Below, piece by piece: positions 1-8,643 of a DNA stretch of 64,000 nucleotides; position 1 is the stretch's first letter; every line of letters starts with the position of its first letter. The stretch comes from Archangium gephyra. Its GTDB lineage: Bacteria; Myxococcota; Myxococcia; Myxococcales; Myxococcaceae. Under the pieces are notes generated by a model. It ran no database searches. It was not told the origin of the DNA and worked only from the letters and a program-made list of their open reading frames with translations. Location of the stretch: contig NZ_CP011509.1 in the NCBI RefSeq assembly GCF_001027285.1, positions 5,728,501 through 5,792,500 of the forward strand, given 5' to 3'. Position numbers and translations under genes: made by a program.

Positions 1-1
1 C

Positions 2-1471
2 GTGGTGGACGCCCAGGGCCACAAGCTCTACGCCAACGACGTGGCCCACGGGATTCTCGGCCACGGCTTCACGCGCTACGACCCCAACGGCTGGAGCGAG
101 CGGTACGGCCTCTTCTACCCGGACACGCGGACGCTGTACCCCTCCGAGCAGCTCCCGCTCTACCGCAGCCTCCAGGGAGAGGAGCCGCCCGAGGTGGACC
201 TCTTCATCCGCAATCCCTCCCACCCGGAGGGCCGGCACTTCCGTGTGAAGTCCAGGCCCGTGCGCGACCGCCAGGGCAAGCTGCTGGGGGCCATCACCAA
301 CCTGAAGGATACCCACGAGCAACGCCAGGCCGAGGCCGTCCAGCGCCGCACCGAGCTGCGCTTCCAGCTCATGCTGGAGACGGCCCAGGAGGGCGTCTGG
401 ATGATCGACGCCGACAGGCGCACCACCTACGTCAACCAGTACGCGGCCTCGTTGCTCGGCTACACGCCCGAGGAGATCCTGGGCAGGCACCTCTTCGAGT
501 TCGTCTACCAGGCGGAACACGCCCGCTCCGACCGGGAGCTCGCGACGCAGCAGAACGAGGGACAGGCCGTCCTCGTCAATGACTTCCGGCTGATGCGCAA
601 GGATGGGACGCCCGTCTGGACCCTGATCGCCGCCTGCCCCGTCCAGGGCGAGAGCGGCGAATACCTGGGCTCGCTGGCCATGATCACCGACATCTCCCAG
701 CGCCGCGAGAACGAGGAGCAGGTGCGCCGGCTCAACGTGGAGCTGGAGCAGCGCATCCGCGAGCGCACGGCCCAGCTCGAGTTCTCCAACCGCGAGCTGG
801 AGTCCTTCGCCTACTCGGTGGCCCATGATCTGCGCGTTCCGCTGCGCAGCATCTCCCACTTCACCCAGGCACTGTCCGAGGACTGCGCCACCCCGCTCGA
901 CGCCACCGGCAGGGATTACCTCCAGCGCATCCGCGCCTCGTCCCAGCGGATGACGGAGCTCATCGACGGCATCCTGGCGATCTCGCGCGTCAACAGCGCC
1001 GAGCTCGTGGAGACGGACGTTGACTTGTCCGGCCTGGCGCAGGCCGTCGCCGAGCAACTCCAGCGCTGGGCGCCCGAGCGCACCATCCGCTTCCAGCTCC
1101 AGGACGGGCTGGTGGATCGCGGGGATGCCCAGTTGCTGCGCCTGGTGCTGGAGAACCTGATGGGCAACGCCTGGAAGTTCACCCGCGAGAAGCCGGTGGC
1201 GGAGATCCAGTTCGGCACGCTGCCGGAGACGGGGAAGGGGCGCGTCTACTTCGTCCGGGACAACGGGGCGGGCTTCGACATGGAGTACCAGAAGAAGCTC
1301 TTCGGCGTCTTCCAGCGGCTGCACACGCAGCAGGAGTTCGAGGGCCACGGGGTGGGGCTGGCCACGGTGCAGCGCATCATCCGCCGCCACAAGGGGCGGG
1401 TGTGGGGCGAGGGCCGGGTCGGGGAGGGCGCCACCTTCTTCTTCACCCTCCACGAGCTCGCCTCGCGCTGA
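2..1471 (+). CDS. PAS-domain sensor histidine kinase (5' end outside window)
   Basis: Sensor kinase that autophosphorylates on histidine and passes phosphate to a response regulator. The reading frame is open to the window edge, so the true start and probably an N-terminal sensor part are missing. Two PAS/PAC-like stretches (about residues 1-110 and 118-235, each ending in a PAC-like 'DI/LKDTHEQR' or 'ITDISQRR' segment) are followed by a coiled-coil linker. Then come the phosphoacceptor box VAHDLRVPL (His about residue 275), the N-box ENLMGNAWKF, the G1 box DNGAGFDM and the G2 box GHGVGLATV, all intact. No transmembrane segment is visible in this part, so the seen portion is cytoplasmic. The wording of the H-box resembles phytochrome-type kinases. 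No cognate regulator is adjacent, as is common for myxobacterial orphan kinases. Kinase assignment is firm; the signal is unknown. Confidence 0.93.
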   Translation: MVDAQGHKLYANDVAHGILGHGFTRYDPNGWSERYGLFYPDTRTLYPSEQLPLYRSLQGEEPPEVDLFIRNPSHPEGRHFRVKSRPVRDRQGKLLGAITNLKDTHEQRQAEAVQRRTELRFQLMLETAQEGVWMIDADRRTTYVNQYAASLLGYTPEEILGRHLFEFVYQAEHARSDRELATQQNEGQAVLVNDFRLMRKDGTPVWTLIAACPVQGESGEYLGSLAMITDISQRRENEEQVRRLNVELEQRIRERTAQLEFSNRELESFAYSVAHDLRVPLRSISHFTQALSEDCATPLDATGRDYLQRIRASSQRMTELIDGILAISRVNSAELVETDVDLSGLAQAVAEQLQRWAPERTIRFQLQDGLVDRGDAQLLRLVLENLMGNAWKFTREKPVAEIQFGTLPETGKGRVYFVRDNGAGFDMEYQKKLFGVFQRLHTQQEFEGHGVGLATVQRIIRRHKGRVWGEGRVGEGATFFFTLHELASR

Positions 1472-1538
1472 GCAAGGGTCTCCACGCCCAGAGGAAACGG
1501 CTTTACAGCGGGAGGTTCTTCTGGAATCAGCACCCCCC

Positions 1539-2303
1539 ATGTCAAACGTTGATCCGAACCTGCGCCGTGAGCTCTTCGGTTGGTACAGCCACCGGCTGGG
1601 CATGGACATGCCCATCGTCCGCTACGGCCACTGGGGTCCGGCCCTGCTGCTCTTCCCCACCGCCGGAGGTGACTTCCTCGAGGCCGAGCGCATGGGGCTC
1701 ATCCAGAGCGTGGCCCACCACCTGTTCGCCGGCCGGGTCCAGATCTTCAGCATCAACAGCATCAACCCCTGGGCGTGGATGAACGACGGCATGCCCATCC
1801 ACCAGAAGGCGCACAACCAGGCGCGCTTCTCGGAGTACGTCGAGCACGAGGTCGTCCCGCACATCCGCCGCTGCCTGGGGAATGACGGCGCGCGCATCGG
1901 CGCGGCGGGTGCCAGCTTCGGCGCCTTCCACGCCGCCAATGCCTTCTTCCGGCGCCCGGACCAGTTCGATCTGCTGCTCGGGCTGGGCGGCTTCTACGAT
2001 CTCCAGTCCGACTTCCTGCACGGCTACTGGAGCGACGACGTCTACTTCAACAACCCCGTCTCCTACGTGCCCAACCTGTCCGAGGGCCATGGGATGGACC
2101 TGCTCCGGCACCACAGCCGCATCCACCTGGTGACGAGCCGCGGCGCGTGGGAGAACCCCGGGTACTCCGAGCACCTCAGCCAACTGCTGCACCAGCGTGG
2201 CATCCCCCACAACCTGGACATCTGGGGCCACGACATGCCCCACGACTGGCCCACGTGGTACCGGCAGCTGGACCACTACATGGCGGAGCGGCTCGGGTAC
2301 TAG
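1539..2303 (+). CDS. alpha/beta-hydrolase esterase, esterase-D-like
   Basis: 254-residue cytoplasmic protein of the putative-esterase (esterase D-like) family in the alpha/beta-hydrolase superfamily. The nucleophile elbow is GASFGAF (Ser126), and the C-terminal catalytic histidine is probably in the segment WGHDMPHDW, the usual position in this family. The early glycine-rich strand LLLFPTAGGDFLEAE fits the oxyanion-hole loop. There is no signal peptide. The ATG lies 67 bases after the kinase stop; the only purine-rich run (GGGAGG about 24 bases upstream) is too distant to be a good ribosome site, so the start is supported mainly by the ATG and the N-terminal sequence. The substrate cannot be told from sequence. 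Small proteins of this type often act on S-formylglutathione, acyl esters or siderophore esters, but nothing nearby selects among these. Confidence 0.8.
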   Translation: MSNVDPNLRRELFGWYSHRLGMDMPIVRYGHWGPALLLFPTAGGDFLEAERMGLIQSVAHHLFAGRVQIFSINSINPWAWMNDGMPIHQKAHNQARFSEYVEHEVVPHIRRCLGNDGARIGAAGASFGAFHAANAFFRRPDQFDLLLGLGGFYDLQSDFLHGYWSDDVYFNNPVSYVPNLSEGHGMDLLRHHSRIHLVTSRGAWENPGYSEHLSQLLHQRGIPHNLDIWGHDMPHDWPTWYRQLDHYMAERLGY

Positions 2304-2412
2304 CCAAGGGCCTCCGCGAGACGAGCCCGGGAGCGGGTGCCTGCCCGCCTGCCGGAGGCCGTCGGCTCCGGGACATTTGCAGGGCCGTGCGCGCGGCCCC
2401 ACCTTTGGCCGC

Positions 2413-4161
2413 GTGAAATCCAGTGTGTCGTGGGCGTGCCTGGCCGCACTGCTCGTCGCGTGCTCGCAGCCGCCTCCAGACGTCACGGAGCCGGTGGCCA
2501 CGCCGCCGCCCCCTCCCGTGGAAGTGGAGCCCGGCCCGCCGCCCGTTTCCCACCCGCCACCCGTTCCCGAGGTCAGCTGTCCCACCGAGGCCGAGGCGGG
2601 TCTGGCGGTGGCGCCCACGGTCGAGAGCCCCGGGCACGACGAGCTGCTCGGGGCAGGGGAGGTGTTGGTCCGGACGTCGGGGTTCGAGGACGTGGGCGGC
2701 GCCGCGCCCGTCCGGGCCCGGTTCGAGCTCTGGTCCATGGACGAGGACATCCCGGTGGGACTCGTCTGGTCGGCGGCCGTGAGCGAGCCGGCGAAGCTCT
2801 CCGAGGTGCGCCTGTCCGATGGGGTGTTCCAGGCCGCGAGCGGCCGGCTCGCCGAGCGTGCGCGGTATGCGGTGCGTGTCCGCTATGCCTACGCCCGTCC
2901 TCCTTGCGAGGCCTGGGGGGCCTGGAGCGCGTTCCGCGTCTTCAGGACGGACGATGCGTCCCGGGAGCTCTTCGACGAGAACCAGATTCTTGAGTTCCAC
3001 CTCGACATTCCTCCGGAGTCCTGGGCCGCGCTGAACGCGGAGGCGGTTCCGCCCGACTGCGTTCCCCATGAGCGCCAGTCCTACCGGGCCACGCTCCGCT
3101 TCCGGGGGCAGGTGTTCGCCAACGTGGGTATCCATGTGAAGGGCGGCTGCGGCTCCGCCCGGACGCTCGAGGGCAAGGCCTCCTTCAAGGTGGACCTCGA
3201 GTGGGACGACCCCGAGGTGCCGGGCTGTGCGCCTTCGCGGGAGCTCCTGGGCCGCAAGCACTTCACCTTCAACAACAACGTGCAGGACCCGAGCTTCATG
3301 AACGAGCGCCTGGGGTATCCCCTCTATCGCGCGCTCGGCGTGCCGGCCCCCCGGGCGGCCACGGTCCGGTTGCACGTCAATGGCGAGCCGTGGGGCCTCT
3401 ACACCCACGTCGAGACAATCGACCGGCGCTTCCTGGCGCGCTGGTTCGAGGACAAGGACGGCTTCCTGTACGAGGGAACGTATTGGTGCGACCTCCTTCC
3501 GGGGAACGTTCCGGCGGCCGGAGGAGACGCCGCCGGAGCCTGCTTCTCCCGCAAGCTCGACGGTGATGCGTGTGAGCCGGGGAAGGGGAGCTCCCAGGTG
3601 GATGCCTACGCGCCGCTGCGCGAGCTCACCTGGCGGCTCCAGCGGCTGCCCAGGGGCGGTTTCTATCCGGAGATCCTGGCGTTCTTCGATTACGACCGGT
3701 TCCTCACGACGTGGGCACTCGAGAGTGTCATCTCCCACTGGGATGGCTATCCGTTCGCCGCGCCGAACAACTACCGCGTGTACCAGGAGCCCTCGACCGG
3801 CCGCTGGACGCTGCTGTCGACGGGCATCGACCAGATCTTCGGCCACCCGGGAGACACGCGTCCGGATCGCAACCCGGCTCCCTGGGACGTGTCGGGCCTG
3901 CTCGCGGAGCGCTGTCTGGAAGAGGCGGACTGCATGGCCGCCTTCGTGGCGCGGCTGGAGCAGGTGAACGGCATGTTCGAGGGCGCCGGGCTCGAGTCCC
4001 GCGTGAGCAGTCTTCGCCAGCAACTCGCCCCGGGCGTCTCCGCCGATCCTCGCAAGGAGACGTCCGAGGCCGGCTTCGAGCGGGCCGTGGAGCGGACGCT
4101 CCGGTTCATCCGCGGGCGCCCCGCCCGGATGCGCGAGTACCTCCAGCAGGGTCCTCCCTGA
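2413..4161 (+). CDS. CotH-kinase family lipoprotein
   Basis: Secreted lipoprotein of the CotH family, atypical protein kinases first known from spore coats. The frame is open further upstream, but the sensible start is the GTG at 2413, giving VKSSVSWACLAALLVAC with a lipobox ending at Cys about 17; the upstream extension overlaps the esterase and has no meaning. A proline-rich linker and a fibronectin-like segment (residues about 60-180) precede the CotH core. Family hallmarks are visible: the strand FANVGIHVKGG, the segment HFTFNNNVQDPSFMNERLGY, the ATVRLHVNGEPWGLYTHVE block, and LLSTGIDQIFG, whose Asp corresponds to the metal-binding position. Related genes are abundant in myxobacteria, where their substrates are unknown. 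The C-terminus has an extra helical region. Family assignment is strong; kinase activity is inferred. Confidence 0.85.
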   Translation: MKSSVSWACLAALLVACSQPPPDVTEPVATPPPPPVEVEPGPPPVSHPPPVPEVSCPTEAEAGLAVAPTVESPGHDELLGAGEVLVRTSGFEDVGGAAPVRARFELWSMDEDIPVGLVWSAAVSEPAKLSEVRLSDGVFQAASGRLAERARYAVRVRYAYARPPCEAWGAWSAFRVFRTDDASRELFDENQILEFHLDIPPESWAALNAEAVPPDCVPHERQSYRATLRFRGQVFANVGIHVKGGCGSARTLEGKASFKVDLEWDDPEVPGCAPSRELLGRKHFTFNNNVQDPSFMNERLGYPLYRALGVPAPRAATVRLHVNGEPWGLYTHVETIDRRFLARWFEDKDGFLYEGTYWCDLLPGNVPAAGGDAAGACFSRKLDGDACEPGKGSSQVDAYAPLRELTWRLQRLPRGGFYPEILAFFDYDRFLTTWALESVISHWDGYPFAAPNNYRVYQEPSTGRWTLLSTGIDQIFGHPGDTRPDRNPAPWDVSGLLAERCLEEADCMAAFVARLEQVNGMFEGAGLESRVSSLRQQLAPGVSADPRKETSEAGFERAVERTLRFIRGRPARMREYLQQGPP

Positions 4162-4247
4162 GGGCACCCTCCTTCCGGGGCGTCAGGCCCTCCTTCGCCT
4201 GGTAACTATCCGTTGCATTGGGCGACCTGGGGAGGCATGCATCCCAA

Positions 4248-5816
4248 ATGCCTCGTTTCACGTCCCGATTCATCGACTCGATGCCTGGAGACCCGCTCCA
4301 GGACGCGCGGCCGCGCCAGGTCCAGGGCGCCCTCTGGTCGAAGGTGCAGCCGACGCCCGTGTCGGCGCCCCGTCTGGTGGCGTACTCGAAAGAGGTCGTG
4401 CAGCTGCTCGGTCTCGACGAGGAGACGCTGCGCTCTCCCGAATTCGTACGGGTGCTCGCGGGCAACGCGCTGTGGCCGGGCATGGTGCCGTATGCGGCCA
4501 ACTACGGGGGACATCAGTTCGGCAACTGGGCGGGACAGCTCGGAGACGGCCGCGCCATCGTGTTGGGGGAGCTGCTCGCCCCGGACGGCCAGCAGTACGA
4601 GCTGCAGCTCAAGGGCGCGGGCCGGACACCCTATTCCCGCCGGGGGGATGGACGCGCGGTGTTGCGCTCCTCCATCCGCGAGTTCCTCTGCAGCGAGGCC
4701 ATGCACCACCTGGGCGTGCCCACCACCCGCGCGTTGTCGCTGGTGGCCACCGGCGATGAAGTCATCCGGGACATGTTCTACGACGGCCATCCCGAGGCCG
4801 AGCCCGGTGCCATCGTCTGCCGGGTCGCTCCGAGCTTCCTGCGCTTCGGCAACTTCGAGCTGTGCACCAGCCGCGAGGACATGGGGCTGCTCAAGCAGCT
4901 GGCCGATTACACCCTGAAGCACTTCTTCCCCGAGCTCGGAGCGCCCGGGAAGGACACCTACGCCGCCTTCTTCCGCGAGGTGGCGCGGCGCACCGCCCGG
5001 CTCATGGCGCATTGGCAGGCGGTGGGGTTCGTGCACGGGGTGATGAACACCGACAACATGTCCATCCTCGGCCTCACCATCGACTATGGGCCCTACGGGT
5101 GGCTGGAGGACTTCGATCCCGGGTGGACGCCCAACACCACCGACGCCATGGAGCACCGCTACCGCTATGGCAACCAGCCCAACATCGGCCTGTGGAACGT
5201 CGAGCGGCTGGGGGTCGCGCTCCTTCCACTGCTCGAGGACCAGGAAGCGCTGGTGGAGGAGGGGCTGGTCGAGTACCAGCGCACCTTCTCGGCGGAGCTG
5301 TCGGGGCGGTTCGCGGCGAAGCTCGGCCTGTCCTCGTTGGAGGGCCAGGCCGATGTCGCGCTCGTCAATGAGTGCTTCGCCTGGCTCGCCGCGCACGAGA
5401 CGGACATGACGATCTTCTTCCGCGGGCTGTCCCAGGTGGTCACCCTGCCGGAGGCTCCGCGCGAGCTGCCTCGGCCGGTGCGTGACGCCTTCTACGGGCC
5501 GGTCCAGGAGGCGCATGGGGCCCGGGTGCTCGAGTGGCTGGCCACGTGGTGGCAGCGCACGCGGCGCGAGGCGGCGCCCCCCGCGGAGCTGGCGCGGCGG
5601 ATGGACGCGGTGAATCCCAGGTACGTCATGCGCAACTGGCTCGCGCAGGAAGCCATCGACGCGGCGCACCAGGGTGATGACAGCAAGGTGCACGCGCTGC
5701 TCGAGGTGATGCGCCGGCCCTACGAGGAGCAACCGGGACGCGAGGCCTACGCGGCGAAGCGGCCGGACTGGGCGCGCTCGAAGCCGGGCTGCTCGGCGCT
5801 CTCGTGCAGCTCCTGA
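4248..5816 (+). CDS. selO: Protein adenylyltransferase SelO (YdiU)
   Basis: SelO family pseudokinase that binds ATP in a flipped orientation and transfers AMP to Ser/Thr/Tyr of target proteins, linked in other bacteria to redox stress. Conserved blocks are plain: AANYGGHQFGNWAGQLGDGRA, then the LKGAGRTPYSRRGDGRAVLR nucleotide/phosphate region, APSFLRFGNFE, GFVHGVMNTDNMSILG (active-site Asn/Asp) and DYGPYGWLEDF. The protein ends SCSS; the cysteine third from the end occupies the place where eukaryotic orthologues carry selenocysteine. I chose the ATG at 4248 because GGGGAGG ends 12 bases before it; an in-frame TTG 30 bases earlier adds ten unremarkable residues. The length (522 aa) is normal for the family. 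The gene stands alone, 24 bases before the dioxygenase gene, so co-transcription is possible. Confidence 0.95.
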   Translation: MPRFTSRFIDSMPGDPLQDARPRQVQGALWSKVQPTPVSAPRLVAYSKEVVQLLGLDEETLRSPEFVRVLAGNALWPGMVPYAANYGGHQFGNWAGQLGDGRAIVLGELLAPDGQQYELQLKGAGRTPYSRRGDGRAVLRSSIREFLCSEAMHHLGVPTTRALSLVATGDEVIRDMFYDGHPEAEPGAIVCRVAPSFLRFGNFELCTSREDMGLLKQLADYTLKHFFPELGAPGKDTYAAFFREVARRTARLMAHWQAVGFVHGVMNTDNMSILGLTIDYGPYGWLEDFDPGWTPNTTDAMEHRYRYGNQPNIGLWNVERLGVALLPLLEDQEALVEEGLVEYQRTFSAELSGRFAAKLGLSSLEGQADVALVNECFAWLAAHETDMTIFFRGLSQVVTLPEAPRELPRPVRDAFYGPVQEAHGARVLEWLATWWQRTRREAAPPAELARRMDAVNPRYVMRNWLAQEAIDAAHQGDDSKVHALLEVMRRPYEEQPGREAYAAKRPDWARSKPGCSALSCSS

Positions 5817-5840
5817 GCGCGTTCTGGTAGGTTGCCTCCC

Positions 5841-6695
5841 ATGGGCGTGGACATGAATCGAGCCAGAGACTTCGAGCGGCAGGGCTTCCTCGTGCTTCCC
5901 GGTTTCGCCCCGGCGGCGGCCTGTGACGCCTTGAAGGCCCGGGCCGAGCAGCTGGTGGCCGGCTTCCAACCGGAGACGGTCTCCATCTTCACCACGAATG
6001 ATCAGACGCGGACCTCGGACGAGTACTTCCTCGCCTCCGGGGACGACATCCGCTTCTTCTTCGAGGAGAACGCCTTCCGGCCGGATGGCTCGCTGCGCCA
6101 GGACAAGGCCCTGTCCATCAACAAGATTGGACATGCCCTGCACGACCTGGATCCGCTCTTCGAGCGGTTCTCCCGCACGCCGGAGCTGGCGGGGCTGGCC
6201 TCGGAGCTGGGCCTGACGAAGCCGTTGCTGCTCCAATCCATGTACATCTTCAAGCAGCCCCACATTGGCGGTGAGGTCAACTGCCACCAGGACGCGACGT
6301 TCCTGTACACGGAGCCGTCCACCTGTCTGGGTTTCTGGTTCGCGCTGGAGGACGCCACGCTGGAGAACGGCTGCCTGTGGGCGCTGCCGGGCGGGCACAG
6401 GCTGGGCTTGAAGAAGCGCTTCGTGCGCGCCGCGGGAGGCGGCACGGCGTTCCAGGTGCTGGACTCCACGCCCCTGCCCGAGGAGGGGATGGTGCCGCTG
6501 GAGGTGGAGAAGGGCACCCTGGTGGTGCTCCACGGGCTGCTGCCCCACAAGAGCGGCGCCAACACCTCCTCCAGGAGCCGCCACGCCTACTCGGTGCACC
6601 TCATTGATGGCACGGCCCGCTACCCCAGGGACAACTGGCTGCAGCGCGCTCCGTCGCTGCCGCCCCGAGGCTTCGGCCCGCTGACCCCGGATTGA
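5841..6695 (+). CDS. Phytanoyl-CoA dioxygenase (PhyH) family protein
   Basis: Fe(II)/2-oxoglutarate-dependent oxygenase of the PhyH family, 284 aa. The facial triad is visible: H149-x-D151 in NCHQDATF and a distal histidine in VVLHGLLPHKSGAN; a downstream SSRSRHAYSVH segment supplies the 2-oxoglutarate-binding arginine typical of the family. It resembles the human PHYHD1 type (segment FWFALEDATLENGCLWALPG) more than natural-product halogenases. The start ATG at 5841 is preceded by GGTAGG at a good distance; another ATG four codons later is possible. The product stops 33 bases before the kinase start downstream. The substrate is unknown; the intact triad argues that it is an active enzyme. Confidence 0.87.
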   Translation: MGVDMNRARDFERQGFLVLPGFAPAAACDALKARAEQLVAGFQPETVSIFTTNDQTRTSDEYFLASGDDIRFFFEENAFRPDGSLRQDKALSINKIGHALHDLDPLFERFSRTPELAGLASELGLTKPLLLQSMYIFKQPHIGGEVNCHQDATFLYTEPSTCLGFWFALEDATLENGCLWALPGGHRLGLKKRFVRAAGGGTAFQVLDSTPLPEEGMVPLEVEKGTLVVLHGLLPHKSGANTSSRSRHAYSVHLIDGTARYPRDNWLQRAPSLPPRGFGPLTPD

Positions 6696-6727
6696 CGGCA
6701 CGTGGCGGGGCATGGCAACCCGGGGAC

Positions 6728-8599
6728 ATGCTTCAAGTCCTGCGGAGAGGGTTCATCGCCGGGGTGGATGCGTTCCTGACACCCCAGCAGCGCCAGCTGC
6801 CCCCAGACAAGCTCGGCCAATACCGGGTGCTGGTGGGCACGGCGTTGAGCATGTTGCTGCTCAACCTTCTCTTCTGGGTCAACCTCAGGTCCTCCTCCAT
6901 CGCCGGGCGCCGGTCGGTGGCCGTCGTGGCGCTCCTGGCGGTGGCCAGCTACGCGCTGGTGTTGATGCTGGTGCGCTGGGGGCGCTCGTACCGGGCGGTG
7001 GCCCTGCTGATGTGCGTGTTCCTGACGATGGCCTTCCTGGGGGTGACGCTCGTCTCGGAGGATCTGCGGGTCGTCTCGCATGCGACGGTCATGTTGGTTC
7101 CCCTGCTGGCGGTCTATCTGTTGGGGGGGAGCCTGGGCTTCCTCTTCACCGCCATCGTCTGCCTGGCCGTGGGGCCCTTCCACAAGCTCTACCACTCGGG
7201 CTTCGGTTCGAAGCCGCCCCTGCTCGCCATCCTGGCCGCCCTGGGGAACAACAGCTCCGCGGTGGTGGCCTTGCTGATCGGTTGGTGCCTGTTCTGGCTG
7301 CACAGCTCTTCCCGGGAGCAGGCGCATGCGGCGTTGAAGCAGGCCCTGGAGACCCTGCGCGAGAGCGAGGGCAAGCTGAGCAACCTCATCGAGAGCACGG
7401 ACGACTTCGTGATGTCCCTGGACACGGAGGGCCGCCGGGTGGCCGCCAACCGGCCCGCGCTCCAGCTGATCTCCGCGCTCACCGGCAGTGAGCTGCCACC
7501 GGGAGCACCGCTCTTTCCGCCCGTGCCCCGGGAGCCCTGGTCGGAGCTGCTGGTGCTCTTCAAGAAGGCGTTGACGGGGCAGCGGGGCCGCACGGAGGTG
7601 GAGTTCCCGATGGAGGGCCGGTCGCGGACGCTGGAGATCATCGCCAGCCCCGTGCGGAGCAAGGAGGGGAGGGTGGTGGGGGTGACGTTCTTCGCGCGGG
7701 ACATCTCCGCGCGCAGGGAGGCCGAGGCGCGGCTGGCCGAGCTGCACCGCAGCCTCCTGGATGTCTCGCGCCATGCGGGCATGGCGGAGGTGGCCACGGG
7801 GGTGCTGCACAACGTGGGCAATACGCTCAACAGCGTGAACGTGTCGGTGGGGGTGGTGGGCGAGCGGCTGCGCGGCTCGCGCCTGCCGGGCCTGGCCCGG
7901 GCCGCGGAGTTGATGAAGCAGCACCTCCCGTCCCTGGGCTCCTTCCTCACCGAGGACGAGCGGGGGCGGCAGCTCCCCCCCTACATCATCGCCGTCTCCG
8001 AGCAGCTCGTGCAGGAGCGCGACGCCCTGCTGACGGAGGTGAAGTCGCTGAGCGAGAGCGTGGAGCACATGAAGTCCGTGGTGAGCATGCAGCAGGAGAA
8101 CGCGCGCTTCGTCGGCGTGGTGGAGCAGGTGCAGGTGGCGCGGCTGCTGGATGACGCGCTGAAGTTGCAGGCCCAGTCCCTCGACAAGGAGGGCATCCAG
8201 GTGCGGCGCGAGTACGCCGAGGTGCCGCAGGTGCTGGTGGATCGCCACAAGCTGTTGCAGATCCTCTTCAACCTGCTGAGCAACGCGCGGCATGCGTTGC
8301 AGGAGAGTGGCCGCACGGACAAGCGGCTCACCGTCCGGATTGGCGCGGACGCGGGTGGGGAGCTGCTGCGGATCGAGGTAGCGGACAACGGGGTGGGCAT
8401 CTCTCCGGAGAACCTGCCGCGGCTGTTCTGCCAGGGCTTCACGACGAAGAAGGACGGACACGGCTTCGGACTGCACACCAGCGCCCTGGCGGCGGCGGAG
8501 CTGGGCGGTGCGCTCACCTGCACCAGCCCCGGCCCTGGCCAGGGCGCCACCTTCCTCCTCGAGCTCCCCGCGCTTCCGGAGCAACGCATGGGGCGCTGA
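6728..8599 (+). CDS. Membrane histidine kinase with atypical HNVGN box
   Basis: 623-aa sensor kinase. The N-terminal 205 residues contain five or six hydrophobic helices, forming a membrane sensor module similar to other multi-helix input domains. A PAS/PAC segment follows (about 225-340, ending FFARDISARRE). The phosphoacceptor region is EVATGVLHNVGNTLNSV with His361, a divergent H-box (HNVGN instead of HELRTP) seen in a subset of myxobacterial and cyanobacterial kinases, followed by an unusually long coiled helix of about 110 residues. The ATPase domain is intact: N-box LFNLLSNARHAL, G1 DNGVGIS, FTTKKDGHGFGLHTS. The start is taken at the ATG at 6728; a TTG 36 bases earlier is also in frame and overlaps the upstream stop. 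No regulator is encoded next to it. Confidence 0.9.
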   Translation: MLQVLRRGFIAGVDAFLTPQQRQLPPDKLGQYRVLVGTALSMLLLNLLFWVNLRSSSIAGRRSVAVVALLAVASYALVLMLVRWGRSYRAVALLMCVFLTMAFLGVTLVSEDLRVVSHATVMLVPLLAVYLLGGSLGFLFTAIVCLAVGPFHKLYHSGFGSKPPLLAILAALGNNSSAVVALLIGWCLFWLHSSSREQAHAALKQALETLRESEGKLSNLIESTDDFVMSLDTEGRRVAANRPALQLISALTGSELPPGAPLFPPVPREPWSELLVLFKKALTGQRGRTEVEFPMEGRSRTLEIIASPVRSKEGRVVGVTFFARDISARREAEARLAELHRSLLDVSRHAGMAEVATGVLHNVGNTLNSVNVSVGVVGERLRGSRLPGLARAAELMKQHLPSLGSFLTEDERGRQLPPYIIAVSEQLVQERDALLTEVKSLSESVEHMKSVVSMQQENARFVGVVEQVQVARLLDDALKLQAQSLDKEGIQVRREYAEVPQVLVDRHKLLQILFNLLSNARHALQESGRTDKRLTVRIGADAGGELLRIEVADNGVGISPENLPRLFCQGFTTKKDGHGFGLHTSALAAAELGGALTCTSPGPGQGATFLLELPALPEQRMGR

Positions 8600-8643
8600 G
8601 ATGACTTTCCCTGGGCGGCCCGGATGCACCATCATCCGCGCCC

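Noticed and set aside
4206-6713. Long open frame on the minus strand opposite selO and the PhyH gene
   Set aside because: It is the reflection of GC-rich codon bias; it has low-complexity Arg/His/Gly composition and no family motif, while both plus-strand genes have intact active sites.
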